A stretch of DNA of 64,000 nt from Xanthobacteraceae bacterium. GTDB lineage: Bacteria > Pseudomonadota > Alphaproteobacteria > Rhizobiales > Xanthobacteraceae. The DNA lies in the NCBI GenBank assembly GCA_029239875.1, contig JARBUD010000011.1:1-64000 (forward strand), in the 5' to 3' direction. The position numbers and the translations under genes were made by a program. This document shows, piece after piece, positions 26,559 to 34,326 of the stretch. Every line of letters starts with the position of its first letter. Position 1 is the stretch's first letter. The notes under the pieces are model-generated. The model was given only the letters and a program-made list of their open reading frames with translations, made no database searches and was not told the origin of the DNA.

Positions 26559-29500
26559 GCATGCTCGCGGCAACGGCGATGGCCGCACGCCTGACTGCGC
26601 CGTTCGGGCGCGGGGCGGACAATCTCGTGCTGGCGCTCGACGCCACCGAGAAGGCCGAGACCGCCGCCGTCGCCGCCTACGACTTCAACCGGCACAGGGC
26701 GCTGTACGATGCCGATCCCGCTCCGCGCTACGTCGTCACCGCCCTCGCCGAGCTGACGGCCGAGGCCACATTGAGCATCGGCTACGAGGTGCGGCCCGCC
26801 CCGGACGCGGCGCCCGTCGCGCGGACCGTGACGGTGAAGGTGCCGGCCGGGAAGATCGCCGGCACCTCCGTGCCGCTCGACCTCGGCGCCGACGAGGGGC
26901 CGGGCGTGCGCCTCACCCGCCTGAGCATGAGCCCACCGCCGGCCGCGCCGGGGCGGGTCGAGACGCTGTGGAGCCTAACCGCCCTGCTCGGCAACATGGC
27001 TAAGCTGCTGTGGGCGGTCGGCACCGAGCGCGACCGGCTGCGCCGGCAGGCGGCGCTGATCCTGCGGCAGAAGACTCTGGCGGAAGCGACGGGCGGCAGC
27101 CTGGACCTCATCGGCTACGGGCTCGGCGTACCGCGCTTTCCGCCGCTCAATCACGGCTTCGACGCCCATACCGTCGCCCTCTACGCGCTGGACGATCCGG
27201 AAGGCAGCACGGCGGTTGCCGACACCACGGCGCTGCATGGCCGGCCGGGACATCCCGGCACCACCACCGGCCTCGTCACCCGCGGCGTGCCCGGGCGCTT
27301 CCGCACCGGCTTCGCCTTCGCCGGCGGCAGCGCGGAGATCCGCGTGGCCGATCATGCCGACTTCGCCGTGCCGGCGGAACGGAACCTGACGGTCGAGGCC
27401 TTCGTGAAGCCAAGCGGCAAAGTCGCCGGGCTCATCGCGGGCAAATGCGCGGACCCGGACGCTATGGCGGCGGGCTGGGCGCTCGGCATCGGCGAATTCG
27501 GACGCGGCATCGACAACAATGTGCGCCTCGTGCTGTGCGACGGCAGCCGGAAGCTGGCGCTCTTCGCCGACCGGAGCCTCCCGGCCGGGCGGTTCGGCCA
27601 TGTCGCCGGCGTGCTCGACCGGGCGCTGGGCGAGGCGCGGCTGCTGATCGACGGCGAGGTGGCGGCGCGCCTGCCGCTGCGCCAGGAACAGGACGAGCAG
27701 CAGGACGAGCTGGGTGCGCTCACCAATGGCGAGCCGCTGCGGATCGGGACCGGCCTTGCCGGCGTCATGGACGAGGTGCGCCTCTCCAACGTCGCGCGCG
27801 CGGACTTCGCGCCGGTGCTCGGCGAATCCGATGCCAGCTATCATGACCGCCTCGTCGTGTTCCGCCGCTGGACGCTGCCGACGCCGGCGCGCCTGCAGGA
27901 GGTGCTCAACGCCGCGGTCGGCGAGATCGGCGGCCAGAAGGATCCCATCGTCGTCGCCGGCGCCGACGCCTCGGTGCTGGGCTGCAGCGTCGACATCCGC
28001 ACCCTGCCGGAGAGCCTCGCGCCCGGGGAAAGCCTCAACGCGGCAGGCGAACGCGGCGCGCGGGAGGCCGAGAGCGTCGGCACCCGGATGGACGATGCCG
28101 GCTTCGAGTGGAGGCTGCTCGCTGCCCATGCGGACATGCCCGGCCTCGCCTTCGACCTGCCTCCGCTGCAGGCCTCCGCGCCGGGCGATCCGCCGGCCGA
28201 CACCCGCCGCATGCAGGCCTCCCTGCTGGCGCCGCTGGACGATCTCGCCGCCCGTGCCGCCGCCGGCGCCCCAGCCGGCAGCCGCCTCGTCGTCGCCTCG
28301 GCCTTCACCCCGCGCGCCGACGATCTGCGCGCGACGGGACGGGCGCTGCATCTGCGCCACACCACGCTCGATCCGGGGCGCCTCGCCGCCCTCGCCCATG
28401 CCGCGGGATTCGACTTCGTCCGGCGGCTGCCCGTCAGCGACCTCGTCTATGCGGCGATGGCGCCGGCGCAGCCCGTCGTCATCCGGCCGAAGGACCCTGC
28501 GGTCCCGGTGCTCGGCGCCGATCTGCGCGAGGGCGGCACGCTCGCCTTCGTGGCCGAGCCCGCCCCGGTCCTCGGCCTCTCCTATGCCTGGAGCATCGTG
28601 CCCTGCGGGCGGGGGCGGCTCGCCTTCGCCGCGCCGGCGACGACCGGACGTTCGGTCAGCGTCAAGGCCACCGCGCCGGGCACGGTGACGCTGCGCTGCG
28701 AGATCGCGTTCAAGGGAGCGACCTATGCGGCCTCGCGCCGGCTCCGCATCGCCCCCGCCGACCTCGAGGACGGCGCCACCATCGGCCACGACGGCACGCG
28801 CGGCGTCCCTGCCGGCATCGCGCAGGAGCCGGACGGCTTCTTCCATCCGGCGCTGCTCGTCACCTTCGACGATCCCGCGGTGACCGCCGCCGAGCTGGGC
28901 ACGCGCCGCATGCAGGCGCCGCTGGCGGAAAGGCTGAGGCGGCTGCTCGGCTTCCTCGCCGAAGAAGCGCCGGGAACGAAGCTGACCTTGCAGCAGGGCT
29001 ACCTCGCGGGCGATCCCGGGCTGCGCGGCGCGGGGCGCCAGCTGACCCTCGCGCATCCGACGGTCGCGGCCAGTAAATTGGCGGCCATGGCGCACATGAC
29101 CGGCTTCACCCATGTCGAGCGGCAGGGCAACGCCGTCCTCGTAAGGCAGCGGCCGGAAATGCCGGTCATCGTCTCCGGCGCCGGGACCGCCGCCGAGGGA
29201 GAAGCGTTGACGATGGCCGTCTCGCCGCGCGCCGGCACGGCGGCGGTGCTTTCCCGCGGGACCACCGCGTACGTGGCGAATGCCGCCTCCGACACGGTCA
29301 GCGAGATCGATGCGGCCACCGGCAAGATCCGCCGCGCCTTCAAGGTGGGCTGGGGTCCCTGCGCCCTCGCCCTATCGCCGGACGGCAAGCGCCTGTTCAC
29401 CGCCGACCGCCCGGGCGGCACGATCTCCGCCATCAACGTCGCCAGCGGCGCGGTGACCTCGGCGCCGGTCGGCGCGGAGCCCGTCGCCCTCGTCCACCAC

Positions 29501-30514
29501 CCCTCGCAGCCGCGCCTCTATGTGGCGTGCCGCGAGGCCGGGAGGCTGGTCGAGCTCGACAGCGCGACGCTGGCGGTGCGTGCGAGCGTGAACGTCGCCG
29601 CGCCGGCCGCGCTCGCCATGCAGCCGAACGGCGCCGCCCTGTGGATCGGTGCCGACGACGGCTCGCTGCGCCGTGCCACGCTGAACCCGCTGACGCTGGG
29701 CGGCCCGCTGCAGCTTCCGGGCGCACCGGCCGCGCTCGCGATATCCGACGACAATGCCCGCCTCTATGCCGCCTGCCCGGCGCCCGGGCGGCTCGCCATC
29801 GTCGACGCCACCGCCTCAACGCTTCTCGGCACGGCCGAGGCGGGCCTCCGGCCGGGGCTGGTCGCCACCGGCACCGGCGGACGGGTGGCGGTGGTCGACA
29901 TCGCCCCCGGCACCGAGCGGCTGCATCTCCTGCAGGCAAGCGCCGCCGCGCCCTTCGTGACCGCTACCGCCAGCGTCGGCGTGCGCGGCGAGCCGGCGGG
30001 CATGGCGGTGGAGCCGGCCCGGATCTATGTGGCGAGCCGGCGCGACGATCTCGTCAGCGTCGTCGCCACCGCGCCCATCGTCGGCATCGAGGCCTCCTGG
30101 CGCCTCGGCACCGGCCTCGGCGAGCGGCTGTCCTGGGCGCTGCGCGCCGGCCGCGGCTACGCCCTGACACCGAGCAGCACCAGCACGCCGACGGTGACGG
30201 TTTCGAGCCGCGGTTCCGGCCGGGGCGTCGTCCGCGCCAGCTACATGGCGCAGGACGGCGGCGAGCCCTACAGCTTCGACGTCCGCCTCGACACCGAACG
30301 GGTGCCGCCAACCGCCACCATCAGCCGGCGGCAATACGAGCTGATCATGAACATCGTCAGCGCCTTCGTGCCGATCGGCGTGGAGGCGCGCACGCGGGCG
30401 ATCCGCGACCGCGTCGAGGGCCACGGGGCGGGCCTCGCCAGCGAGGCGCCGATCTACACCTTCCCGAACTTCCGCGTCCGAGGACCGACGCCGCGACGCA
30501 TTTCAAGGGAGTGA
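26555..30514 (+). CDS. Giant tail-I-like baseplate protein with LamG, duplicated M15-like/Ig-like and YVTN beta-propeller modules
   Basis: A 1319-residue multidomain protein. Residues 1-200 are like tail protein I (wedge; ILRQKTLAEATGGSLDLIGY). About 204-438 is a LamG/concanavalin-like domain (ALYALDDPEGSTAVADTTAL, GVMDEVRLSNVARADF). About 551-640 and 784-870 are two copies of one domain (RRMQA..L, GR.L.L.H, LA..AH..GF) resembling degenerate M15/hedgehog-type peptidases without clear zinc ligands. An Ig-like domain follows each; the second seems interrupted by a YVTN beta-propeller at about 901-1178 (TAYVANAASDTVSEIDAATG). The end (IMNIVSAFVPIGVEARTRAI) is again tail-I-like. Target recognition is the likely extra role. 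Confidence 0.75.
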   Translation: MSMLAATAMAARLTAPFGRGADNLVLALDATEKAETAAVAAYDFNRHRALYDADPAPRYVVTALAELTAEATLSIGYEVRPAPDAAPVARTVTVKVPAGKIAGTSVPLDLGADEGPGVRLTRLSMSPPPAAPGRVETLWSLTALLGNMAKLLWAVGTERDRLRRQAALILRQKTLAEATGGSLDLIGYGLGVPRFPPLNHGFDAHTVALYALDDPEGSTAVADTTALHGRPGHPGTTTGLVTRGVPGRFRTGFAFAGGSAEIRVADHADFAVPAERNLTVEAFVKPSGKVAGLIAGKCADPDAMAAGWALGIGEFGRGIDNNVRLVLCDGSRKLALFADRSLPAGRFGHVAGVLDRALGEARLLIDGEVAARLPLRQEQDEQQDELGALTNGEPLRIGTGLAGVMDEVRLSNVARADFAPVLGESDASYHDRLVVFRRWTLPTPARLQEVLNAAVGEIGGQKDPIVVAGADASVLGCSVDIRTLPESLAPGESLNAAGERGAREAESVGTRMDDAGFEWRLLAAHADMPGLAFDLPPLQASAPGDPPADTRRMQASLLAPLDDLAARAAAGAPAGSRLVVASAFTPRADDLRATGRALHLRHTTLDPGRLAALAHAAGFDFVRRLPVSDLVYAAMAPAQPVVIRPKDPAVPVLGADLREGGTLAFVAEPAPVLGLSYAWSIVPCGRGRLAFAAPATTGRSVSVKATAPGTVTLRCEIAFKGATYAASRRLRIAPADLEDGATIGHDGTRGVPAGIAQEPDGFFHPALLVTFDDPAVTAAELGTRRMQAPLAERLRRLLGFLAEEAPGTKLTLQQGYLAGDPGLRGAGRQLTLAHPTVAASKLAAMAHMTGFTHVERQGNAVLVRQRPEMPVIVSGAGTAAEGEALTMAVSPRAGTAAVLSRGTTAYVANAASDTVSEIDAATGKIRRAFKVGWGPCALALSPDGKRLFTADRPGGTISAINVASGAVTSAPVGAEPVALVHHPSQPRLYVACREAGRLVELDSATLAVRASVNVAAPAALAMQPNGAALWIGADDGSLRRATLNPLTLGGPLQLPGAPAALAISDDNARLYAACPAPGRLAIVDATASTLLGTAEAGLRPGLVATGTGGRVAVVDIAPGTERLHLLQASAAAPFVTATASVGVRGEPAGMAVEPARIYVASRRDDLVSVVATAPIVGIEASWRLGTGLGERLSWALRAGRGYALTPSSTSTPTVTVSSRGSGRGVVRASYMAQDGGEPYSFDVRLDTERVPPTATISRRQYELIMNIVSAFVPIGVEARTRAIRDRVEGHGAGLASEAPIYTFPNFRVRGPTPRRISRE

Positions 30515-30517
30515 CGA

Positions 30518-30976
30518 ATGGCCATCACCTACACGCCGCTGTTCACCCATGAGGACTGGATCGACAATGTCGACCGGGTCCAGGCCGGCGGCCCGAACGG
30601 CTTCAACATCCGGTTCAACGGCATTTCGGAGGAGTTCGGCAAGCTCTCGACGGTGGTGGAATCCATCAGCTCGGCGATCGCCAACGGACCGCGCCTCGTG
30701 AACCTGCCGGTGGAGAACGACGAACTGGTGCAGGTTCCGGCGAACGGCGCCGCCGGGCCGTTCAAGATCGACGAATACGACCGCACCCTGCTGCCGCCGA
30801 ACATCGACCGCGTCTATTTCGCGACGATCTTCCACCGCGCCGGCAGCACCAACATCCGTCATTGCATCCTGTATCGGCAGGAATCGAACCGCGTGACGGT
30901 GAACATCCAGTTCTTCAACCACGACGCCACAACGACCTCGCAGTTCTTCTTCCGGATCATGACGTTCACCCTCTAG
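30518..30976 (+). CDS. Putative short tail-fibre protein
   Basis: A 152-residue protein starting 3 bases after the previous stop with an AGGGAG ribosome site. The N-terminal part (YTPLFTHEDWIDNVDRVQAG, GPNGFNIRFNGISEEFGKLS) resembles fibre attachment segments. The C-terminal part is beta-rich (RVTVNIQFFNHDATTTSQFF), as in a small trimeric fibre tip. The exact role is inferred from position after the baseplate. Confidence 0.55.
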   Translation: MAITYTPLFTHEDWIDNVDRVQAGGPNGFNIRFNGISEEFGKLSTVVESISSAIANGPRLVNLPVENDELVQVPANGAAGPFKIDEYDRTLLPPNIDRVYFATIFHRAGSTNIRHCILYRQESNRVTVNIQFFNHDATTTSQFFFRIMTFTL

Positions 30977-31008
30977 CGGTCCGCGCAGCAGGATCAGGAG
31001 GCGAGACG

Positions 31009-32124
31009 ATGGCCTTTGCGATCTATCCCGATGTCGACACGGCCGCGCTGCTCGGCAAGCCGGCGCTGGCGCCGATCAACCTCGCCGCGGGCGAGGAGAT
31101 GGCCGTGTTCGCCCCGCTGGCGGCACTGATCGGGCCGGGCTCGGCCATGCATCTGCGCATCGCCGTGTCGGGCAGCCCGGTGCCGGCCGGCGCGCAGCCG
31201 ACCATCGAGCTGCTGGCGCAGGAGCCGGACGCCTTCGGCGGCGACCCGAGGAAGATCGACCCGGACGTCGCGATCAGCCCGGCGACCGCGGTGCCGATCT
31301 CCGGCGGCCTCGCTCCGGTGGCGGCGCGCGCCCACTTCACCCCGCCCTATACGGACAACGTCTATCGGCTCACCGTGGTGATCGATGTTGCCGGCACGAG
31401 GCTCTGGATCCGCATCACCAACACCACAGGGATGCCGCGCGATTTCGTCTGGGTCGTCGCCGACAACGAGCCCGAGACGCGCCAGCCCTGGATACACGCC
31501 ACGCTGGGCAATACTGTCCCCGCCAACATCGCCTTCGAGGCGGTCACCGGCGAGACCAGGACGGCGCAGCCGATCGCCGTCACCAATCGCGGCACCGGCC
31601 CCACGACCGTGCCGACGGTAGCGCCCCCGCTCGGCGCGCCCTACAGCCTGACCGGCCTGCCGGCGGTGCTCGGCCCCAATCCGGCGGCGACGGCGCAGGT
31701 GCGCATCAGCTTCCACGCCCCCGGCGATCCCGGGCAGATTCCGCCGGCGAGCTTCAGCTTCGTCACCGCCGACAAGCTTGACCCCGGCCCGTTCGGCCCC
31801 GGCCACAACAACACGTTCAGCCTCAGCGCGCGGGCGGTGCCGCCGCCCGGTCACCTGCGCGTGCCCGACCTGTCGGGGAAGAACAATTCCGACTGCATAG
31901 CGGCGATCCACGCCGCCGGCTTCAAGGCTCGCATCCTCGGCCTCTCCAGCCTCTCCGGGGTCGGGCTCTGCACCAGGCAGAAGCCGCTAGCCGGAAAGTT
32001 CATCCGGGCGGGCGAACGGGTACGGGCCTATATGGCGGCGCCCGTGGTCAGCGACGGCCAGGCCCTGCACGACGACGATCTCGGCAGCGGCACCAGCCTG
32101 CCCGGTGACTGGCCGCCGGATTGA
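31009..32124 (+). CDS. Fibre-like protein 1 with Ig-like and C-terminal PASTA domain
   Basis: A 371-residue protein from the ATG at 31009. Residues 1-180 are nearly shared with the next gene (YPDVDTAALLGKPALAPINL; FTPPYTDNVYRLTVVIDVAG). Then comes an ASH/HYDIN-type Ig-like domain (about 185-270; TAQPIAVTNRGTGPTTVPTV). A PASTA-like domain follows at about 283-345 (VPDLSGKNNSDCIAAIHAAG, RQKPLAGKFIRAGERV). PASTA domains bind peptidoglycan or related ligands in other proteins. The tandem paralogue with a different end suggests modular receptor-binding fibres. Confidence 0.65.
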   Translation: MAFAIYPDVDTAALLGKPALAPINLAAGEEMAVFAPLAALIGPGSAMHLRIAVSGSPVPAGAQPTIELLAQEPDAFGGDPRKIDPDVAISPATAVPISGGLAPVAARAHFTPPYTDNVYRLTVVIDVAGTRLWIRITNTTGMPRDFVWVVADNEPETRQPWIHATLGNTVPANIAFEAVTGETRTAQPIAVTNRGTGPTTVPTVAPPLGAPYSLTGLPAVLGPNPAATAQVRISFHAPGDPGQIPPASFSFVTADKLDPGPFGPGHNNTFSLSARAVPPPGHLRVPDLSGKNNSDCIAAIHAAGFKARILGLSSLSGVGLCTRQKPLAGKFIRAGERVRAYMAAPVVSDGQALHDDDLGSGTSLPGDWPPD

Positions 32125-32155
32125 ACGGGACGAGCGAGCACCGGGACATGCAGCC

Positions 32156-33574
32156 ATGAACCCCATGATCTATCCCACCAGCGACACCGCGGCGCTGCTC
32201 GGCAAGCCGGCCTTCGCGCCGATAAGCCTCGCGGCCGGCGAGGACATGGCGGTGTTCGCCCCGTTCGAGGTACTGCTGGGATCGGACCTCGCCACCCACC
32301 TGCGCATCGCCATGTCGGGGCCGGCGGTGCCGGCCGACACGCCGCCGACCATCGAGCTTCTGGCGCAGGAGCCGAACGCGCTGGGCGGCGATCCGACCAG
32401 GATCGACCCGCGCACGGCGACGAGCGTGGGAACGGCGGTCGCGCTGTCGGGCGGGCTCAGCCCGGTGGCGGCGCGCGCCTTCTTCACGCCGCCCTATACG
32501 GACAACGTCTATCTTCTCACCGTGCTGGTCGACGTGCCCGACACTAGGCTCTGGCTGCGCATCGGCAATGCCACCGGCATCGCCCGCGATTTCGTCTGGG
32601 TCGTCGCCGACAAGGCGGAGAAGACCCGCCAGCCCTGGATGCATGTCGAGCCTGCCGCCGTCGCCCTGCAGACCGTGACCAACCAGACCGTACGGCGGGA
32701 GCTGCGCATCGCCAATCGCGGCACGGGCGACCTCGTGGTGGACGGCCTGTCGCCCGGCTTCCCCGACGGTCCCTATGAGACCGCCGTCACGCCGGAAACG
32801 CTGACGATCGGCCCGAATTCCTCGGGCGTGCTCCGCCTTGAGCTGGCTGCCGGCACCCAGGCCGTCGCGCCGCTGACGATCGCGCAACAGGTCGACTGCA
32901 ACGATCCCGGTCCCTTCGGCGCCGCCGGCCATAACCGCGAGGTCGCCCTCTCGCTCGGCGTGGAGATGGGGGGGCCGCGCTTCCGGCCGCCGCCGGACGA
33001 GTTCTCGCCCAAGCGCGGCCCGCACAGCAATGACGAGACCGGCGAACCGGGCTGCCGGGTGACGCTCTCCGGCAGCAATTTCGACGGGCCGGATCTCGCC
33101 GTCCTGTTCGACGAGGTTGATGCGAGCGGCTGGATCATGCGCCACAGCCCCTCGGAGATCGAGGTCGCCGTGCCGCCGATGACGGCACCGCGCGAGGTCC
33201 ACATCACCGTACGGGTCAACGGCCTTGCCGCGGTCAGCGAGGAGGAATTCGCGGTCGTGCCGCAGCCGGTCGTCGAGGAATTCGAGGGCATGCGCTTCGC
33301 CAACATGCTGGATCCCTCGAACACGGAGTTCACCATCCTCGGCAGCAACTTCGTCACCGATGTCGAGGGCCGGGTCGGCGCGGCGCTGAGCTTCCCGAGC
33401 GTGGCGGACGGGTTCATCCGGCTCGACATCCTCACGTTCACCAATACCCGGATGAGGGTGAAGTTTCCGCAGGTGCCCAACTTCCATCGCTTCATCGGCG
33501 AGACCGGCTTCGTCGTCGTCACCCGCAGCGACGACGGGCGCGGCGAGCTCGAATTCTTCCTCGAAGGCCTCTAG
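32156..33574 (+). CDS. Fibre-like protein 2 with Ig-like and IPT/TIG domains
   Basis: A 472-residue paralogue of the preceding gene. The first ~260 residues align along their length (IYPTSDTAALLGKPAFAPIS, FTPPYTDNVYLLTVLVDVPD, then RRELRIANRGTGDLVVDGLS). Instead of PASTA it ends in an IPT/TIG-type Ig domain (about 283-370; GCRVTLSGSNFDGPDLAVLF, MRHSPSEIEVAVPPMTAPRE) and a second similar module (about 378-472; FTILGSNFVTDVEGRVGAAL). It is last in the locus; its stop is followed within 12 bases by the convergent msrA stop. Confidence 0.65.
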   Translation: MNPMIYPTSDTAALLGKPAFAPISLAAGEDMAVFAPFEVLLGSDLATHLRIAMSGPAVPADTPPTIELLAQEPNALGGDPTRIDPRTATSVGTAVALSGGLSPVAARAFFTPPYTDNVYLLTVLVDVPDTRLWLRIGNATGIARDFVWVVADKAEKTRQPWMHVEPAAVALQTVTNQTVRRELRIANRGTGDLVVDGLSPGFPDGPYETAVTPETLTIGPNSSGVLRLELAAGTQAVAPLTIAQQVDCNDPGPFGAAGHNREVALSLGVEMGGPRFRPPPDEFSPKRGPHSNDETGEPGCRVTLSGSNFDGPDLAVLFDEVDASGWIMRHSPSEIEVAVPPMTAPREVHITVRVNGLAAVSEEEFAVVPQPVVEEFEGMRFANMLDPSNTEFTILGSNFVTDVEGRVGAALSFPSVADGFIRLDILTFTNTRMRVKFPQVPNFHRFIGETGFVVVTRSDDGRGELEFFLEGL

Positions 33575-33586
33575 CCCGCGCGCCCC

Positions 33587-34297
33587 TCACTGCGTGGCGG
33601 GCTTGCCCATATCCGCCACCAGCACCGGCTTGTCGCGGTAGCGGTCGGCGAAGAGGCGCTTGAGGTTCTCGATCTTCGGCAGGTCGTTGATCACGATGTA
33701 GGGATAGGTCGGATTGTTGGTCAGGAAATCCTGGTGATAGGCCTCGGCCGGGAAGAAGGGCTTGCCCGGCTCGATCTTGGTGACGATCGCCGCATCGAAC
33801 ACACGCGCCTGGTTGAGCTGGGCGATGTACGCCTTGGCGATCTTCGCCTGCTCGTCATTCAGCGGGAAGATCGCCGAACGGTACTGCGTGCCGCGATCCG
33901 GGCCCTGGCGGTTGAGCTGTGTCGGGTCATGCGCCACCGAGAAGTAGATCTGCAGGATCTTGCCGTAGCTGACCTTGCGCGGATCGAAGGTGACCTTCAC
34001 CGCCTCCGCGTGGCCGGTGGTGCCGGTGCCGACGAGCTCATACTGCGCCTTCGACTGGTCGCCACCGGCATAGCCGGAGACGGCACCCGAGACGCCCTCC
34101 ACGTGCTGGAACACGCCCTGCACGCCCCAGAAGCAGCCGCCGGCGAGGACCGCGACCTCCTGGTCCTTGGGGGCGGTCTCGTCGAGCGCGGGTGCGGGAA
34201 TGGCGATCCCCTCCTCGGCCGAGGCGGGGATGATGCGGGCGACACCGGCGAGCGCCAGCAGGGCGGCGCCGACAAAGAGGAAAGAGGACGCTTTCAT
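33587..34297 (-). CDS. msrA: Peptide methionine (S)-S-oxide reductase MsrA, exported
   Basis: A 236-residue enzyme reducing the S epimer of methionine sulfoxide in proteins. It has an N-terminal signal or anchor segment (MKASSFLFVGAALLALAGVA), so it works in the periplasm. The catalytic motif GGCFWG lies at about residue 53-58, with YAGG and GHAEAVKV following. The ATG at 34297 has a GGAGAG ribosome site. The longer frame to 34657 overlaps the upstream gene and is rejected. It follows the dipZ-like gene by 29 bases, which supplies the likely reductant. Confidence 0.94.
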   Translation of the reverse strand: MKASSFLFVGAALLALAGVARIIPASAEEGIAIPAPALDETAPKDQEVAVLAGGCFWGVQGVFQHVEGVSGAVSGYAGGDQSKAQYELVGTGTTGHAEAVKVTFDPRKVSYGKILQIYFSVAHDPTQLNRQGPDRGTQYRSAIFPLNDEQAKIAKAYIAQLNQARVFDAAIVTKIEPGKPFFPAEAYHQDFLTNNPTYPYIVINDLPKIENLKRLFADRYRDKPVLVADMGKPATQ

Positions 34298-34326
34298 CAG
34301 GTCTCTCCGGATGTGGTCGGCTGTCT

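Larger units (their letters stand above)
12865..33574 (+). other. Contractile phage-tail-like injection system locus (no head genes)
   Basis: Seventeen same-strand genes with minimal or overlapping spacing, in contractile-tail order: two unknowns, sheath, tube, short tape-measure-tail-like protein, two large effector-like proteins, U-like adaptor, plug-like protein, hub-spike, PAAR, gp25-like wedge, J, tail-I-like giant, and three fibre-like proteins. No capsid, portal, terminase, holin, lysin, integrase or phage repressor is present, so it is not a prophage. It also lacks the AAA+ ATPase and LysM protein usual in eCIS loci and the TssB/TssC/ClpV set of T6SS. Flanks are ordinary housekeeping genes (tamAB and msrA). 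Confidence 0.85.

Noticed and set aside
12865-33574. Prophage
   Set aside because: No capsid, portal, terminase, integrase, repressor, holin or lysin, and no attachment-site-like direct repeats at the edges.
12865-33574. Type VI secretion system
   Set aside because: There is one sheath gene instead of TssB/TssC, and no TssJLM membrane complex or ClpV; gp25 and J genes are of phage-tail type.
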